Assembly: GCA_030698575.1 (NCBI GenBank) | Contig: JAUYMQ010000005.1 | Location: 1 to 5,786, forward strand | DNA: 5,786 nt | Source of the DNA: Deltaproteobacteria bacterium | GTDB lineage: Bacteria > JAUYMQ01 | Direction of reading: 5' to 3' | Shown: positions 1 to 5,568 of the stretch, in pieces | Position numbering within the stretch: the stretch's first letter is position 1 | Layout: the number at the start of each line of letters is the position of its first letter | Program-made: the position numbers and the translations under genes | Notes under the pieces: generated by a model | The model's database searches: none | What the model was told of the DNA's origin: nothing | Seen by the model: only the letters and a program-made list of their open reading frames with translations

Positions 1-2
1 CG

Positions 3-98
3 CCCGGCAAGGGGCGGTGGTTTGAGCGGTTCCACAAGCAGCAGGGCTATCTCTTGGCCGACTGCAAGGTAAGCTTCGTCGCGACCTGGCGCGAGTGA
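3..98 (+). CDS. C-terminal end of an unrecognised protein (5' end outside the window)
   Basis: Thirty-one codons are open from the window edge to a TGA at 96-98. The peptide runs from PGKGRWFERF to VSFVATWRE, a mixture of aromatic, basic and hydrophobic residues that looks like a folded protein end. The other two forward frames meet stops earlier (frame 1 at about 70, frame 2 at about 23). No family can be named from so short a piece. The assignment rests only on the open frame and plausible composition, so it may be chance. A GTG at 95-97 overlaps the stop by 4 bp and opens a 62-codon frame to 283, but that product is Arg/Pro-rich and has no ribosome binding site that I can see, so I do not call it a gene. 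Confidence 0.4.
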   Translation, partial: PGKGRWFERFHKQQGYLLADCKVSFVATWRE

Positions 99-309
99 GC
101 GATCCAAAACCTGCGGATGGCGAATTCCAAATGTTCATTGAAAACCCGCGCTTCGACGAACTTGCTCGCGGCACAGTGTGGAAACCGGCTCGCCTCACCA
201 GGGGAATGTCGGTATCGAAAGCGCCGAAGGTCTCCGTTAGGAGGCCGCATGGGAGGCCAGCCTACAATCAAGTAGGCCGATAAATGCCGGGCGCGCATTC
301 AACAAATAA

Positions 310-351
310 AATAAGTCATGCCTGACACCGAATAAGTCGCGCCTGAGGCCC
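310..351. repeat. Two tandem 21-bp units
   Basis: The units at 310-330 and 331-351 begin with the same eight bases AATAAGTC and share GCCTGA at the same offset; 16 of 21 positions match. The second unit leads into GGCCC. Short CCTGACACC-type direct repeats of this kind occur in intergenic REP-like elements and next to REP-associated tyrosine transposases, but that link is from general recollection, not shown here. They could equally be paired binding sites for a regulator, since a 21-bp spacing is two helical turns. Confidence 0.45.
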
Positions 352-625
352 TCTAGTGTAAGTATGAACAGGTTCACTGCTGGGCGAAACCCTCTACATT
401 CCCTTCGACAAGCCAACCTGCTTCCGAAGCAGTGGACGCCACCGGCCCAGTGTTCGTGAGACCTTCGACCGGGTCGCACTCTCCATTCAGTTTCTTGGGA
501 GAACGACTTGTCGGGCGACCGGCGGTAAGACCCGCTGTCGCATTGCGCTGCACGGGCCGGATCGCGCTCCCCGCAAGAATCGCGCGTCGAGACCGGGACG
601 AGCTTCGCAGCCGGGAGCGGGTGTT

Positions 626-671
626 CGGCTTGGCCCGAGAAATCGGGCAAACCGGCGGGGTTTTTCGCCGG
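626..671 (+). promoter_or_regulatory. Structured 5' leader: two adjacent stem-loops before the ribosome binding site
   Basis: Stem 1 is GCCCGA (633-638), loop GAAA (639-642, a GNRA tetraloop), TCGGGC (643-648). It can extend outward through TT/AA and CGG (626-628)/CCG (652-654), with small bulges. Stem 2 is CCGGCG (652-657), an 8-base loop GGGTTTTT, and CGCCGG (666-671). Stem 2 ends one base before the A-rich start of the Shine-Dalgarno region (AAGGAG at 674-679). The outer extension of stem 1 and the base of stem 2 compete for bases 652-654, so two folds are possible. I compared it with the c-di-GMP-I (GEMM) consensus, which also has a GNRA hairpin, and did not find the required core, so no riboswitch class is assigned. 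Stem 2 has T's in its loop, not after it, so it is not a classic terminator. Confidence 0.35.
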
Positions 672-673
672 AA

Positions 674-679
674 AAGGAG
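674..679 (+). promoter_or_regulatory. Ribosome binding site of the helix-hairpin-helix gene
   Basis: AAGGAG lies 7 bases before the ATG at 687. It decides the start: the frame is open from 432, but the upstream part has no comparable site, and only the 687 start puts a signal peptide at the N-terminus. Confidence 0.8.
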
Positions 680-686
680 TCCCCAG

Positions 687-1421
687 ATGAGAACGCTGCC
701 AGTAAAATCGATGCTTGCCGTTGCGGTTTCCCTGCTGCTGCTTTTCGCGTCCAGCGCGGAGGCGATGAGCCGGCGTCACCACAACACGCAGGTGCTAAAC
801 CAGGAATACCTGAATCTCAACTATGCGAGCCAGTCGCAGCTCGAGACGCTTCTCAATATGGACCGCGGTTTGGCGCGGCGCATCATAAACAACCGCCCCT
901 ACCATTCCATGGAAGACCTTTCACGGGCAGGCGTGTCGCAGCGAACGATCAACGGACTGTACAACGTGGCCTACGTGTCTAATCCGCGATACGGGTCCCA
1001 GGGCCACGATCACCGATATTCGGAGTATCAGAATCCGGGGTGGTGGAGCAGTCGTGTCTGGACCGATCCTCACCGCATGCTCTACTACCGGAAAGGTTCG
1101 TCCCCGTTCGGCCAGACGAGGGGAGGAACCTACATGAGTGAGAAACATGCGCTTAAAAACGGCTTCCACCTCGCCTCCAACTGGAACAACGGAAAGTTCG
1201 TGAACGGGAATTCCAATCACGACAAGAACGGAAACAAGTGGAACAAGAATTCCGACCACAAGAGGCACGGCAATGTCGGTAAATGGGATGCCGATCACCG
1301 CGACCACCGGAATACGGGGAACTGGGATGCCGATCACCGCGGCGACGACGACAAGGAGAACCATGATTCCGATCGCCACGGCGACGGAAAAAAGGACAGC
1401 AAGTATTCCGATCGTCACTAA
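687..1421 (+). CDS. Secreted protein with a divergent ComEA-like helix-hairpin-helix domain and a His/Asp/Asn/Lys-rich tail
   Basis: The product is 244 residues. Residues 1-26 are a clear Sec signal peptide: basic start MRTLPVK, hydrophobic core AVAVSLLLLF, and an AEA cleavage site at 24-26. Residues 41-94 match the ComEA-type helix-hairpin-helix pattern: LNLNYAS, then QLETLL, then ARRIINNRPYHSMEDL, then a second half VSQRTINGL. In DNA-binding members the hairpin is normally GIG or similar; here that spot reads NMD (57-59), so DNA binding is doubtful. Residues 100-160 are Tyr/Trp/Gly-rich without a known family. Residues 161-244 are low-complexity and probably disordered, with about ten His and many Asp, Asn and Lys; WDADHR occurs at 200-205 and 213-218. 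The protein should act outside the cytoplasmic membrane. Possible roles are envelope or matrix structure, metal binding, or nucleic-acid contact; none is proved. The FecR/DUF6600 gene follows on the same strand after 132 bp, so the two are probably co-transcribed. Confidence 0.85.
   Translation: MRTLPVKSMLAVAVSLLLLFASSAEAMSRRHHNTQVLNQEYLNLNYASQSQLETLLNMDRGLARRIINNRPYHSMEDLSRAGVSQRTINGLYNVAYVSNPRYGSQGHDHRYSEYQNPGWWSSRVWTDPHRMLYYRKGSSPFGQTRGGTYMSEKHALKNGFHLASNWNNGKFVNGNSNHDKNGNKWNKNSDHKRHGNVGKWDADHRDHRNTGNWDADHRGDDDKENHDSDRHGDGKKDSKYSDRH
1284..1341 (+). repeat. In-frame 39-bp-period repeat inside the tail of the helix-hairpin-helix gene
   Basis: An identical 19-base stretch (TGGGATGCCGATCACCGCG) occurs at 1284-1302 and 1323-1341, exactly 39 bp or 13 codons apart, giving the peptide repeat WDADHR. 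Flanking codons are also alike (GK/GN before, DH/GD after). This looks like a recent in-frame duplication in a low-complexity region. Confidence 0.75.
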
Positions 1422-1460
1422 TGAAACAGGGGGATCCGCGGCGAACTGTGAGGTGCTTTG

Positions 1461-1482
1461 CGGCTGCTTCTCGGCTGCTTCT
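1461..1482. repeat. 11-bp tandem duplication between the two + strand genes
   Basis: CGGCTGCTTCT is repeated back to back (1461-1471, 1472-1482) in the 132-bp gap. A small stem CCCTGG/CCAGGG (1499-1504 and 1510-1515) follows. It has no T-run, so no terminator separates the two genes as far as I can see. Confidence 0.6.
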
Positions 1483-1541
1483 CGAAAATGTTGGAAGTCC
1501 CTGGCCGACCCAGGGTGGATGGCATTCCCGACGCTATTGCT

Positions 1542-1547
1542 GGAGGT
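1542..1547 (+). promoter_or_regulatory. Ribosome binding site of the FecR/DUF6600 gene
   Basis: GGAGGT sits 6 bases before the ATG at 1554. It selects this start over upstream in-frame starts at 1458 and later, which have no such site and would add a non-signal-like extension. Confidence 0.8.
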
Positions 1548-1553
1548 AACCCC

Positions 1554-3227
1554 ATGAAGCAGCGAGCCAACACTTTCCACCTCCTCAAGATTGCGGCGGG
1601 CCTGCTGATCCTGGTTGCCATTGTGACCGTTCTGGCCAGCTATTTCGATGAAGCTGAAGCGGGGGCCTCGCGCATCGCGTCTTCCCAGGGAGAGACGTTC
1701 GTTCGAAGCGGTGGCCAGCAAGAGTGGGGGTACGCAGCCACAAACACCGTTCTCGAGGACGGGGATCAGGTCCTCACCGGCTCCGACGGGCAGCTATCGG
1801 TCGAATTCCCGGGCGGCGTGTTCCTTGACCTGCAACCCCGCAGCCAAGCTCGGATCTCTTCAATCGTGCCAGGCCCGCAGCTGCGTCTTGACTACGGAAC
1901 GTTCAACGTCGTTCTTCTGCAGGATCGTCCAGATCGCGATCAGGTGCGGGTCGATTGGGCCCGCGGCGGCGTCGACTTGAACCAGAGCGGAAGCTACCGT
2001 GTGGACGTCCATCGCGACGGTCTTGCGAGAATCTCTGTCCTTCGAGGAGACGCAAGCGTTCGATCGGCCGACCGACGGAATTTTCTTTCGAGCGGCCAGG
2101 ATCTCTATGTGAATCCGGATGGGTCCTTCACCCCCGAAGGGAGCTATTTGGAGAACAATTACGACGACTTTGATCGGGGCATCCTGAACCGGTACTTCGG
2201 CTCCTCGGCCGCTTCGCTTTCCCGATACCTGCCTTCGTTCATGGTCGGCGCGCTCGATCTGGCTCGCTCAGGCGACTGGGTCCGGGTACCCGGCTGGCAG
2301 GACTATGGCTGGCGTCCCCGGAATGTTGCGCCGGACTGGCGGCCCTACTCCAACGGACGCTGGGTCTACACCGGCCAAGGATGGACCTGGGTACCGGACG
2401 AGTCCTGGGGCTACGCTCCGTCCCACTATGGCCGTTGGGATTCCGTTCCCGGCATGGGATGGGTCTGGCAGCCGGGAAAGAAGTACCGTCCCGCATGGGT
2501 TCGATGGACTCACGAAGGCGATTACGTGGGATGGGCACCCATCGGCCCGAACGATCGCTTGGTTCGGTTCCGACGAGGCGACAAGGACGAATCCTTCATT
2601 TTCAGTCGGCGCGACGACCTGAGGGACGGCAAGTGGATCAAAGCTCACTTGCTAAAGGCGAAGCACCGCAAGTTTGTCGTCTATGAGAATCCGGACCGTT
2701 TCGTGAAGCCCAGCCGTCTTGCGAAGATGAAGGGGACGGAGACGAGGAAGGGGAGGATGGAGTCTGCGGCGAACGCCGCGAAAAAAGCTGAAGAGGCGGC
2801 GCGGAAGGGGGAGGCCCGGGAAGAGGAGCGGGCTCGCCATGAAGCCACGGCGCGAAGGGCGAAGCATAAGACGCCCGCTCAGAAGGCCGGCAAGCAGGAA
2901 AAGGCCTCGACAAGGAATGAAAAGGCGGTGCGCGGCGATGGAGGGGCTGACGGCAAGAAGGGGTCCACGACCAAGGCCGGCAAGCATGGCGAATCCTCCG
3001 CGGGCGACAAAGGAGCTGCCGATCATGAAGGAAAGTCCCCGAACAAGCCGACTCACAAAGCAGCCAAGCCGGAGCATTCCAAGGATGTGACGGAGAACGC
3101 TTCCTCCGAGCAGAAGACGGAGGGTGAGAAGATAGAGAACGTAGAGAAAGAGAAAAAGAACGGGAAGGGGAACGGGAACGGGAACGGGAAAGAAAAAGAG
3201 AAGAGCGCCACCCACGGGAAGAAATGA
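1554..3227 (+). CDS. Membrane-anchored FecR-domain protein with DUF6600 (Trp/Tyr-rich) region and long Lys/Glu-rich tail
   Basis: The product is 557 residues and ends in a double in-frame stop (TGA TAG). Residues 8-29 are a hydrophobic segment after a short basic start, either an uncleaved anchor or a signal peptide. Residues about 45-170 match a FecR domain: GETFVRSGG, then VLEDGDQVLTGSDGQLSVEF, DLQPRSQARI, and ISVLRGDASVRSA. Residues about 247-335 match the DUF6600 pattern with regularly spaced Trp: NGRWVYTGQGWTWVPDESWG, HYGRW, GWVWQPG, WVRW, VGWAPIGPN. Residues about 385-557 are almost free of hydrophobics, rich in Lys, Glu, Ala and Gly; the first part (400-435) could form a coiled coil. 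In FecI-FecR systems FecR relays an iron-siderophore signal to a sigma factor, but no sigma factor or TonB receptor gene is visible here, and the domain follows directly on an N-terminal anchor without a cytoplasmic anti-sigma part. A structural or ligand-binding envelope role is therefore more likely than sigma control. The exact role is unknown. Confidence 0.88.
   Translation: MKQRANTFHLLKIAAGLLILVAIVTVLASYFDEAEAGASRIASSQGETFVRSGGQQEWGYAATNTVLEDGDQVLTGSDGQLSVEFPGGVFLDLQPRSQARISSIVPGPQLRLDYGTFNVVLLQDRPDRDQVRVDWARGGVDLNQSGSYRVDVHRDGLARISVLRGDASVRSADRRNFLSSGQDLYVNPDGSFTPEGSYLENNYDDFDRGILNRYFGSSAASLSRYLPSFMVGALDLARSGDWVRVPGWQDYGWRPRNVAPDWRPYSNGRWVYTGQGWTWVPDESWGYAPSHYGRWDSVPGMGWVWQPGKKYRPAWVRWTHEGDYVGWAPIGPNDRLVRFRRGDKDESFIFSRRDDLRDGKWIKAHLLKAKHRKFVVYENPDRFVKPSRLAKMKGTETRKGRMESAANAAKKAEEAARKGEAREEERARHEATARRAKHKTPAQKAGKQEKASTRNEKAVRGDGGADGKKGSTTKAGKHGESSAGDKGAADHEGKSPNKPTHKAAKPEHSKDVTENASSEQKTEGEKIENVEKEKKNGKGNGNGNGKEKEKSATHGKK
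3162..3191 (+). repeat. Hexanucleotide repeat near the 3' end of the FecR/DUF6600 gene
   Basis: Five 6-bp units follow each other: GGGAAG, then GGGAAC three times, then GGGAAA. They encode alternating Gly-Lys/Gly-Asn (GKGNGNGNGK, residues 537-546). Change of unit number by slippage would stay in frame, so only tail length would vary. Confidence 0.7.
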
Positions 3228-3270
3228 TAGACACGTAGGCTTTTGCCTGCTCCAGTACACCAACTGACAG

Positions 3271-3291
3271 GCGTGTCCGGACCGGACACGC
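3271..3291. other. Perfect 21-bp dyad in the convergent intergenic region
   Basis: GCGTGTCCGG and its exact reverse complement flank a single central A. CAGGCG flanks the dyad on both sides. No T-run follows in either direction, so it is not a typical intrinsic terminator. It could be a protein-binding dyad, a rho-linked 3' mRNA-stabilising stem for the FecR/DUF6600 transcript, or chance. Confidence 0.5.
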
Positions 3292-3312
3292 AGGCGTAAC
3301 GGAGACCAAATG

Positions 3313-3348
3313 AAGGGGGACCTGGCGCGTTTCCAGGTTCCTCTTTTT
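3313..3348 (+). terminator. Intrinsic terminator of the + strand operon
   Basis: GGGACCTGG (3317-3325) pairs with CCAGGTTCC (3333-3341) with one G-U pair and a 7-base loop; further pairing extends the stem to 3313 and 3345. TCTTTTT follows at 3342-3348. It lies about 90 bp after the stop of the FecR/DUF6600 gene and faces the convergent AOR gene. Confidence 0.8.
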
Positions 3349-3409
3349 CGTTGGACACGGTTCGACGGGAAGTCCATGCAGCCTCCAAGTCGAAGCCCAT
3401 GCTGGGCAG

Positions 3410-3444
3410 ACCAAAGGAAAGCCCGCCTCCTGGGAGGCGGGCTT
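3410..3444 (-). terminator. Intrinsic terminator of the AOR-family gene
   Basis: A perfect 12-bp stem, AAGCCCGCCTCC (3419-3430) and GGAGGCGGGCTT (3433-3444), has a nominal two-base centre, so the real loop takes in the flanking pairs. Reading on the - strand, it is followed by TTTCCTTT. It lies 28 bp beyond the stop codon of the AOR gene, where a terminator is expected. Confidence 0.8.
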
Positions 3445-3471
3445 CGAATGACACGCAGGACTGGAAGCGCG

Positions 3472-5466
3472 TTACCCCACGAGCTGCGTGAGTCCCAGTT
3501 CCTGGAGCTTCTCGGGCCGGACGACGCCGGTCTCGTAGTCCCATCCCATGGCCTGGTAGTAGTCCTTCACCAGACGCATCTGATCGACCTCGACGCCGGC
3601 CAGGGGACCACTCCGGAGTTTGTGCTCTCCCTCGCCGGTCATTCGGGGGTGGGGCTTGAACTCGGAGGGCTTGAGCCCTTCGCGCGTGTTGAACTGGTGG
3701 CGCATCGTCTGGATGCGCTCACCGGTCATCAGCAGCTCCTTCTCATCCACGCCCCAGCCCGTGAGCGCATTGGTCAGCTCGACGTAGGGAATGCCGCCCA
3801 CCAAACTCGAGAAGAGGCAGATGCCCATTCCGTTCATCATCTGGTGCGCATTCGACCACCAGCGCTGCCCCTCGCCCTTCCCCTCGTAGGAGCGCCAGCC
3901 GTACTTCGGGAGGTTGATGCTCTTGAAGGGGAACTGGAGGTTGAAGGTCTCGTGCCAGGCGAGGCTCCCGGTCGTGTGCCGCCCCGGGGTGGGGTCCGCG
4001 ACCATGTTCGTCCCCATGCTGGGCGAGAACTTGGGATCGTGGTAGGGGATCTCCTGGCCGTGGATCAGCACGGCGTAGGGCTCGCTGCCGGGAATGAGTT
4101 CGGTGGCGCGCTTCGTGCCGCTCCCGAAGAGCTTGCCGAAGTTCCCTTCCATCATGGCCATCCGGCGGGTGGCTTCCACGATGGCCTGGGCGTTGCCCCA
4201 CCTGAGATCGATCCCGTCGGTCTGCTCCTTCGTGATGATGCCCCGCTCGTACAGCTCCGCGGCGAACCCGATGGTGGCCGGCGTGCTCACTGCGTCGAGC
4301 CCGTACTGGTTGCAGTAGTTGTGGGCGGCCACAATCGACTCGAGGTTGTCGTTCAGGAGCGCGGCGCCGAAGCCGCAGAGGGTCTCGTAGTCGGGCCTTC
4401 GAACGCGTGAGACCGCGTAGGGACCCTCCTTCACCGAGACGATCCCCTTGCAGACCAGCGGGCAGTCGCCGCAGGTGAGGTACTCGTCGCGGAGCTTCGA
4501 GACTTCCTTGTCGGAGATCTTCGACGACTTGGTGGCCATCGGGAACTCGACCGAGCCCGCCGCCTGCCAGTTCTTCACGGGCGCGTCGCCGTTCTCGACC
4601 GAGATCGAGACAGCCGACGTGGTCCCCATTTCGTGCCAGGTCTTGAGCATGGCCTTCGTGTCGAGCATGATCTTGATTCGGAACTTGGTGAAGAACCGGT
4701 AGAGCCAGGACATGCGTGAGTCGGCGGTCGAGATGGCGGCCATGATGCGCACCCGCAGGCTCTTCTGCGCGTAGAAAGGCTTGTTGATCTCCTTCACCAG
4801 CTTCTTGAACTTCTCCGGATCCGCGATCGGAATGCTGCCCGTGCCGCGCGCAACCACGGCTTTCAGGTTCTTGGATCCCCACACCGCGCCGAAGCCCTGG
4901 CGCCCCCAGGCGTGGTAACGATCGACGATCACGCAGGAGATGAGCTGCTGCTTCTCGCCGGCAGGGCCAATGCAGGCGAGATGGGGCTTGCGCCTGCCGC
5001 CGATCTCCTGCACCAGCGCGTCGTAGGTCTCGTAGGTGTCCTTGCCCCAGAGGCCGGCGGCGTCGCGAATCTCGACGCGGCCGTCATCGATGAAGATGTA
5101 AACAGGCTTGTCGCTTTTCCCTCGGATGAAGACGCCGTCGTAGCCCGCCTTTTTGAGCTGCGAGCCCAGAAGCCCGCCGGAATTCGAGTCGGCCCATGTG
5201 CCCGTGAGCGGCGACTTGGAGACGACCTGCGTCCGGCCGCTGAAGGGGGTTTCAACGCCGGTCATGATCCCGGCGACGATGCCCACGATGTTGTCCGGCC
5301 CGAGCGGATCGGCGCCCGCCGGCATGTGCTCGTACAGCACGCGCACGCCGAGACCGTAGCCGCCGAGGAATTGCCGATAGACCTCTTCCGGAATGTCCTG
5401 CGTCCAGTGCTTCTTCTCACCGAGATCGACCCAGAGAATCCTTCCCGCAACGCCGTTGTAAGCCAT
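3472..5466 (-). CDS. Aldehyde:ferredoxin oxidoreductase family protein (tungsten- or molybdenum-pterin enzyme)
   Basis: The product is 664 residues. Known family members oxidise aldehydes to acids, or run related low-potential reactions, with a bis-pterin W (or Mo) and one [4Fe-4S] cluster, passing electrons to ferredoxin in the cytoplasm. Residues 1-210 are the AOR N-terminal domain: GRILWVDL, SGRTQVVSKSPLTG (Arg78 is the expected pterin contact), SNSGG, and GFGAVWGSKNLKAV. The rest is the AOR C-terminal domain. Cluster ligands are visible as CGDCPLVC (Cys332, 335, 339) plus Cys550. Glu361 in PDYET and His497 in GRHTTG match Glu313 and His448 of the Pyrococcus furiosus enzyme by spacing (136 versus 135 residues apart). 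The end GWDYETG...LGL is typical. Odd points: about 36 extra basic-hydrophobic residues (235-270) and Asn545 where the second pterin motif DxxGLC has Asp. I chose ATG 5466 over GTG 5475 because GGAGGAG lies 8 bases before it. The substrate cannot be told; this could be an AOR, a BamB-like or an undefined branch. No partner gene is in the window. Confidence 0.93.
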   Translation of the reverse strand: MAYNGVAGRILWVDLGEKKHWTQDIPEEVYRQFLGGYGLGVRVLYEHMPAGADPLGPDNIVGIVAGIMTGVETPFSGRTQVVSKSPLTGTWADSNSGGLLGSQLKKAGYDGVFIRGKSDKPVYIFIDDGRVEIRDAAGLWGKDTYETYDALVQEIGGRRKPHLACIGPAGEKQQLISCVIVDRYHAWGRQGFGAVWGSKNLKAVVARGTGSIPIADPEKFKKLVKEINKPFYAQKSLRVRIMAAISTADSRMSWLYRFFTKFRIKIMLDTKAMLKTWHEMGTTSAVSISVENGDAPVKNWQAAGSVEFPMATKSSKISDKEVSKLRDEYLTCGDCPLVCKGIVSVKEGPYAVSRVRRPDYETLCGFGAALLNDNLESIVAAHNYCNQYGLDAVSTPATIGFAAELYERGIITKEQTDGIDLRWGNAQAIVEATRRMAMMEGNFGKLFGSGTKRATELIPGSEPYAVLIHGQEIPYHDPKFSPSMGTNMVADPTPGRHTTGSLAWHETFNLQFPFKSINLPKYGWRSYEGKGEGQRWWSNAHQMMNGMGICLFSSLVGGIPYVELTNALTGWGVDEKELLMTGERIQTMRHQFNTREGLKPSEFKPHPRMTGEGEHKLRSGPLAGVEVDQMRLVKDYYQAMGWDYETGVVRPEKLQELGLTQLVG

Positions 5467-5474
5467 GTCCTCCA

Positions 5475-5481
5475 CTCCTCC
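5475..5481 (-). promoter_or_regulatory. Ribosome binding site deciding the AOR start
   Basis: On the - strand GGAGGAG is 8 bases upstream of the ATG at 5466-5464. A second GGAGG at 5473-5469 is only 2 bases from that ATG, too close to serve it. The alternative GTG at 5475-5473 abuts the distal GGAGGAG and overlaps the second GGAGG, which disfavours it. Confidence 0.7.
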
Positions 5482-5529
5482 GTCAGTGCCGGACTACCGC
5501 CGAGTAGCCCTGAATCCCGCACCCGCCAC

Positions 5530-5550
5530 GGGGGCCGAGCCAGGGCCCCC
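5530..5550 (-). promoter_or_regulatory. GC-rich hairpin in the AOR upstream region
   Basis: GGGGGCC (5530-5536) and GGCCCCC (5544-5550) form a perfect 7-bp stem with a 7-base loop, about 65 bp upstream of the AOR ATG. No T-run follows on either strand. If it is within the AOR mRNA it would be a stable leader stem. Its function is unknown. Confidence 0.35.
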
Positions 5551-5568
5551 TGCGGACGCATCCAGCGA

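Larger units (their letters stand above)
99..686. other. Long intergenic region with small repeats and dyads, no convincing gene
   Basis: About 590 bases lie between the partial first gene and the helix-hairpin-helix gene. Visible items are: an inverted repeat GCCTAC/GTAGGC (260-265 and 272-277) with no T-run after it; a tandem pair of 21-bp units at 310-351; a near-perfect dyad at 418-432 (CTGCTT, 3-base centre, AAGCAG); and two stem-loops at 626-671 just before the downstream start. A 181-codon frame on the - strand (782-237) crosses this region, but it runs into the signal peptide of the next gene and has Arg/Ser/Pro-rich shadow composition. I could not place a -35/-10 promoter with confidence. 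The promoter for the downstream genes is expected somewhere between about 350 and 620. Confidence 0.5.

Noticed and set aside
95-283. 62-codon + strand frame starting with GTG overlapping the previous stop
   Set aside because: No ribosome binding site that I can see, Arg/Pro-rich second half and no recognisable family; the 4-bp overlap alone is weak evidence.
626-671. c-di-GMP-I (GEMM) riboswitch
   Set aside because: A GNRA hairpin is present, but the conserved core around it (GGACGCAAAGCC-like segment after the hairpin) is absent.
237-782. 181-codon open frame on the - strand
   Set aside because: Arg/Ser/Pro-rich composition without domains, and it overlaps the signal-peptide region of the well-supported + strand gene.
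1499-1515. Terminator between the two + strand genes
   Set aside because: The stem is only 6 bp and no T-run follows.
2638-3414. Long - strand open frames of 241 and 258 codons opposite the FecR/DUF6600 tail
   Set aside because: They are antisense shadows: the Lys/Glu codons AAG/GAG read in reverse give Leu/Phe/Ser/Pro-rich strings, and the frames cross the terminator.
3310-4410. 366-codon + strand open frame antisense to the AOR gene
   Set aside because: High-GC shadow of the AOR coding strand; it begins inside a terminator hairpin region and has no family features.
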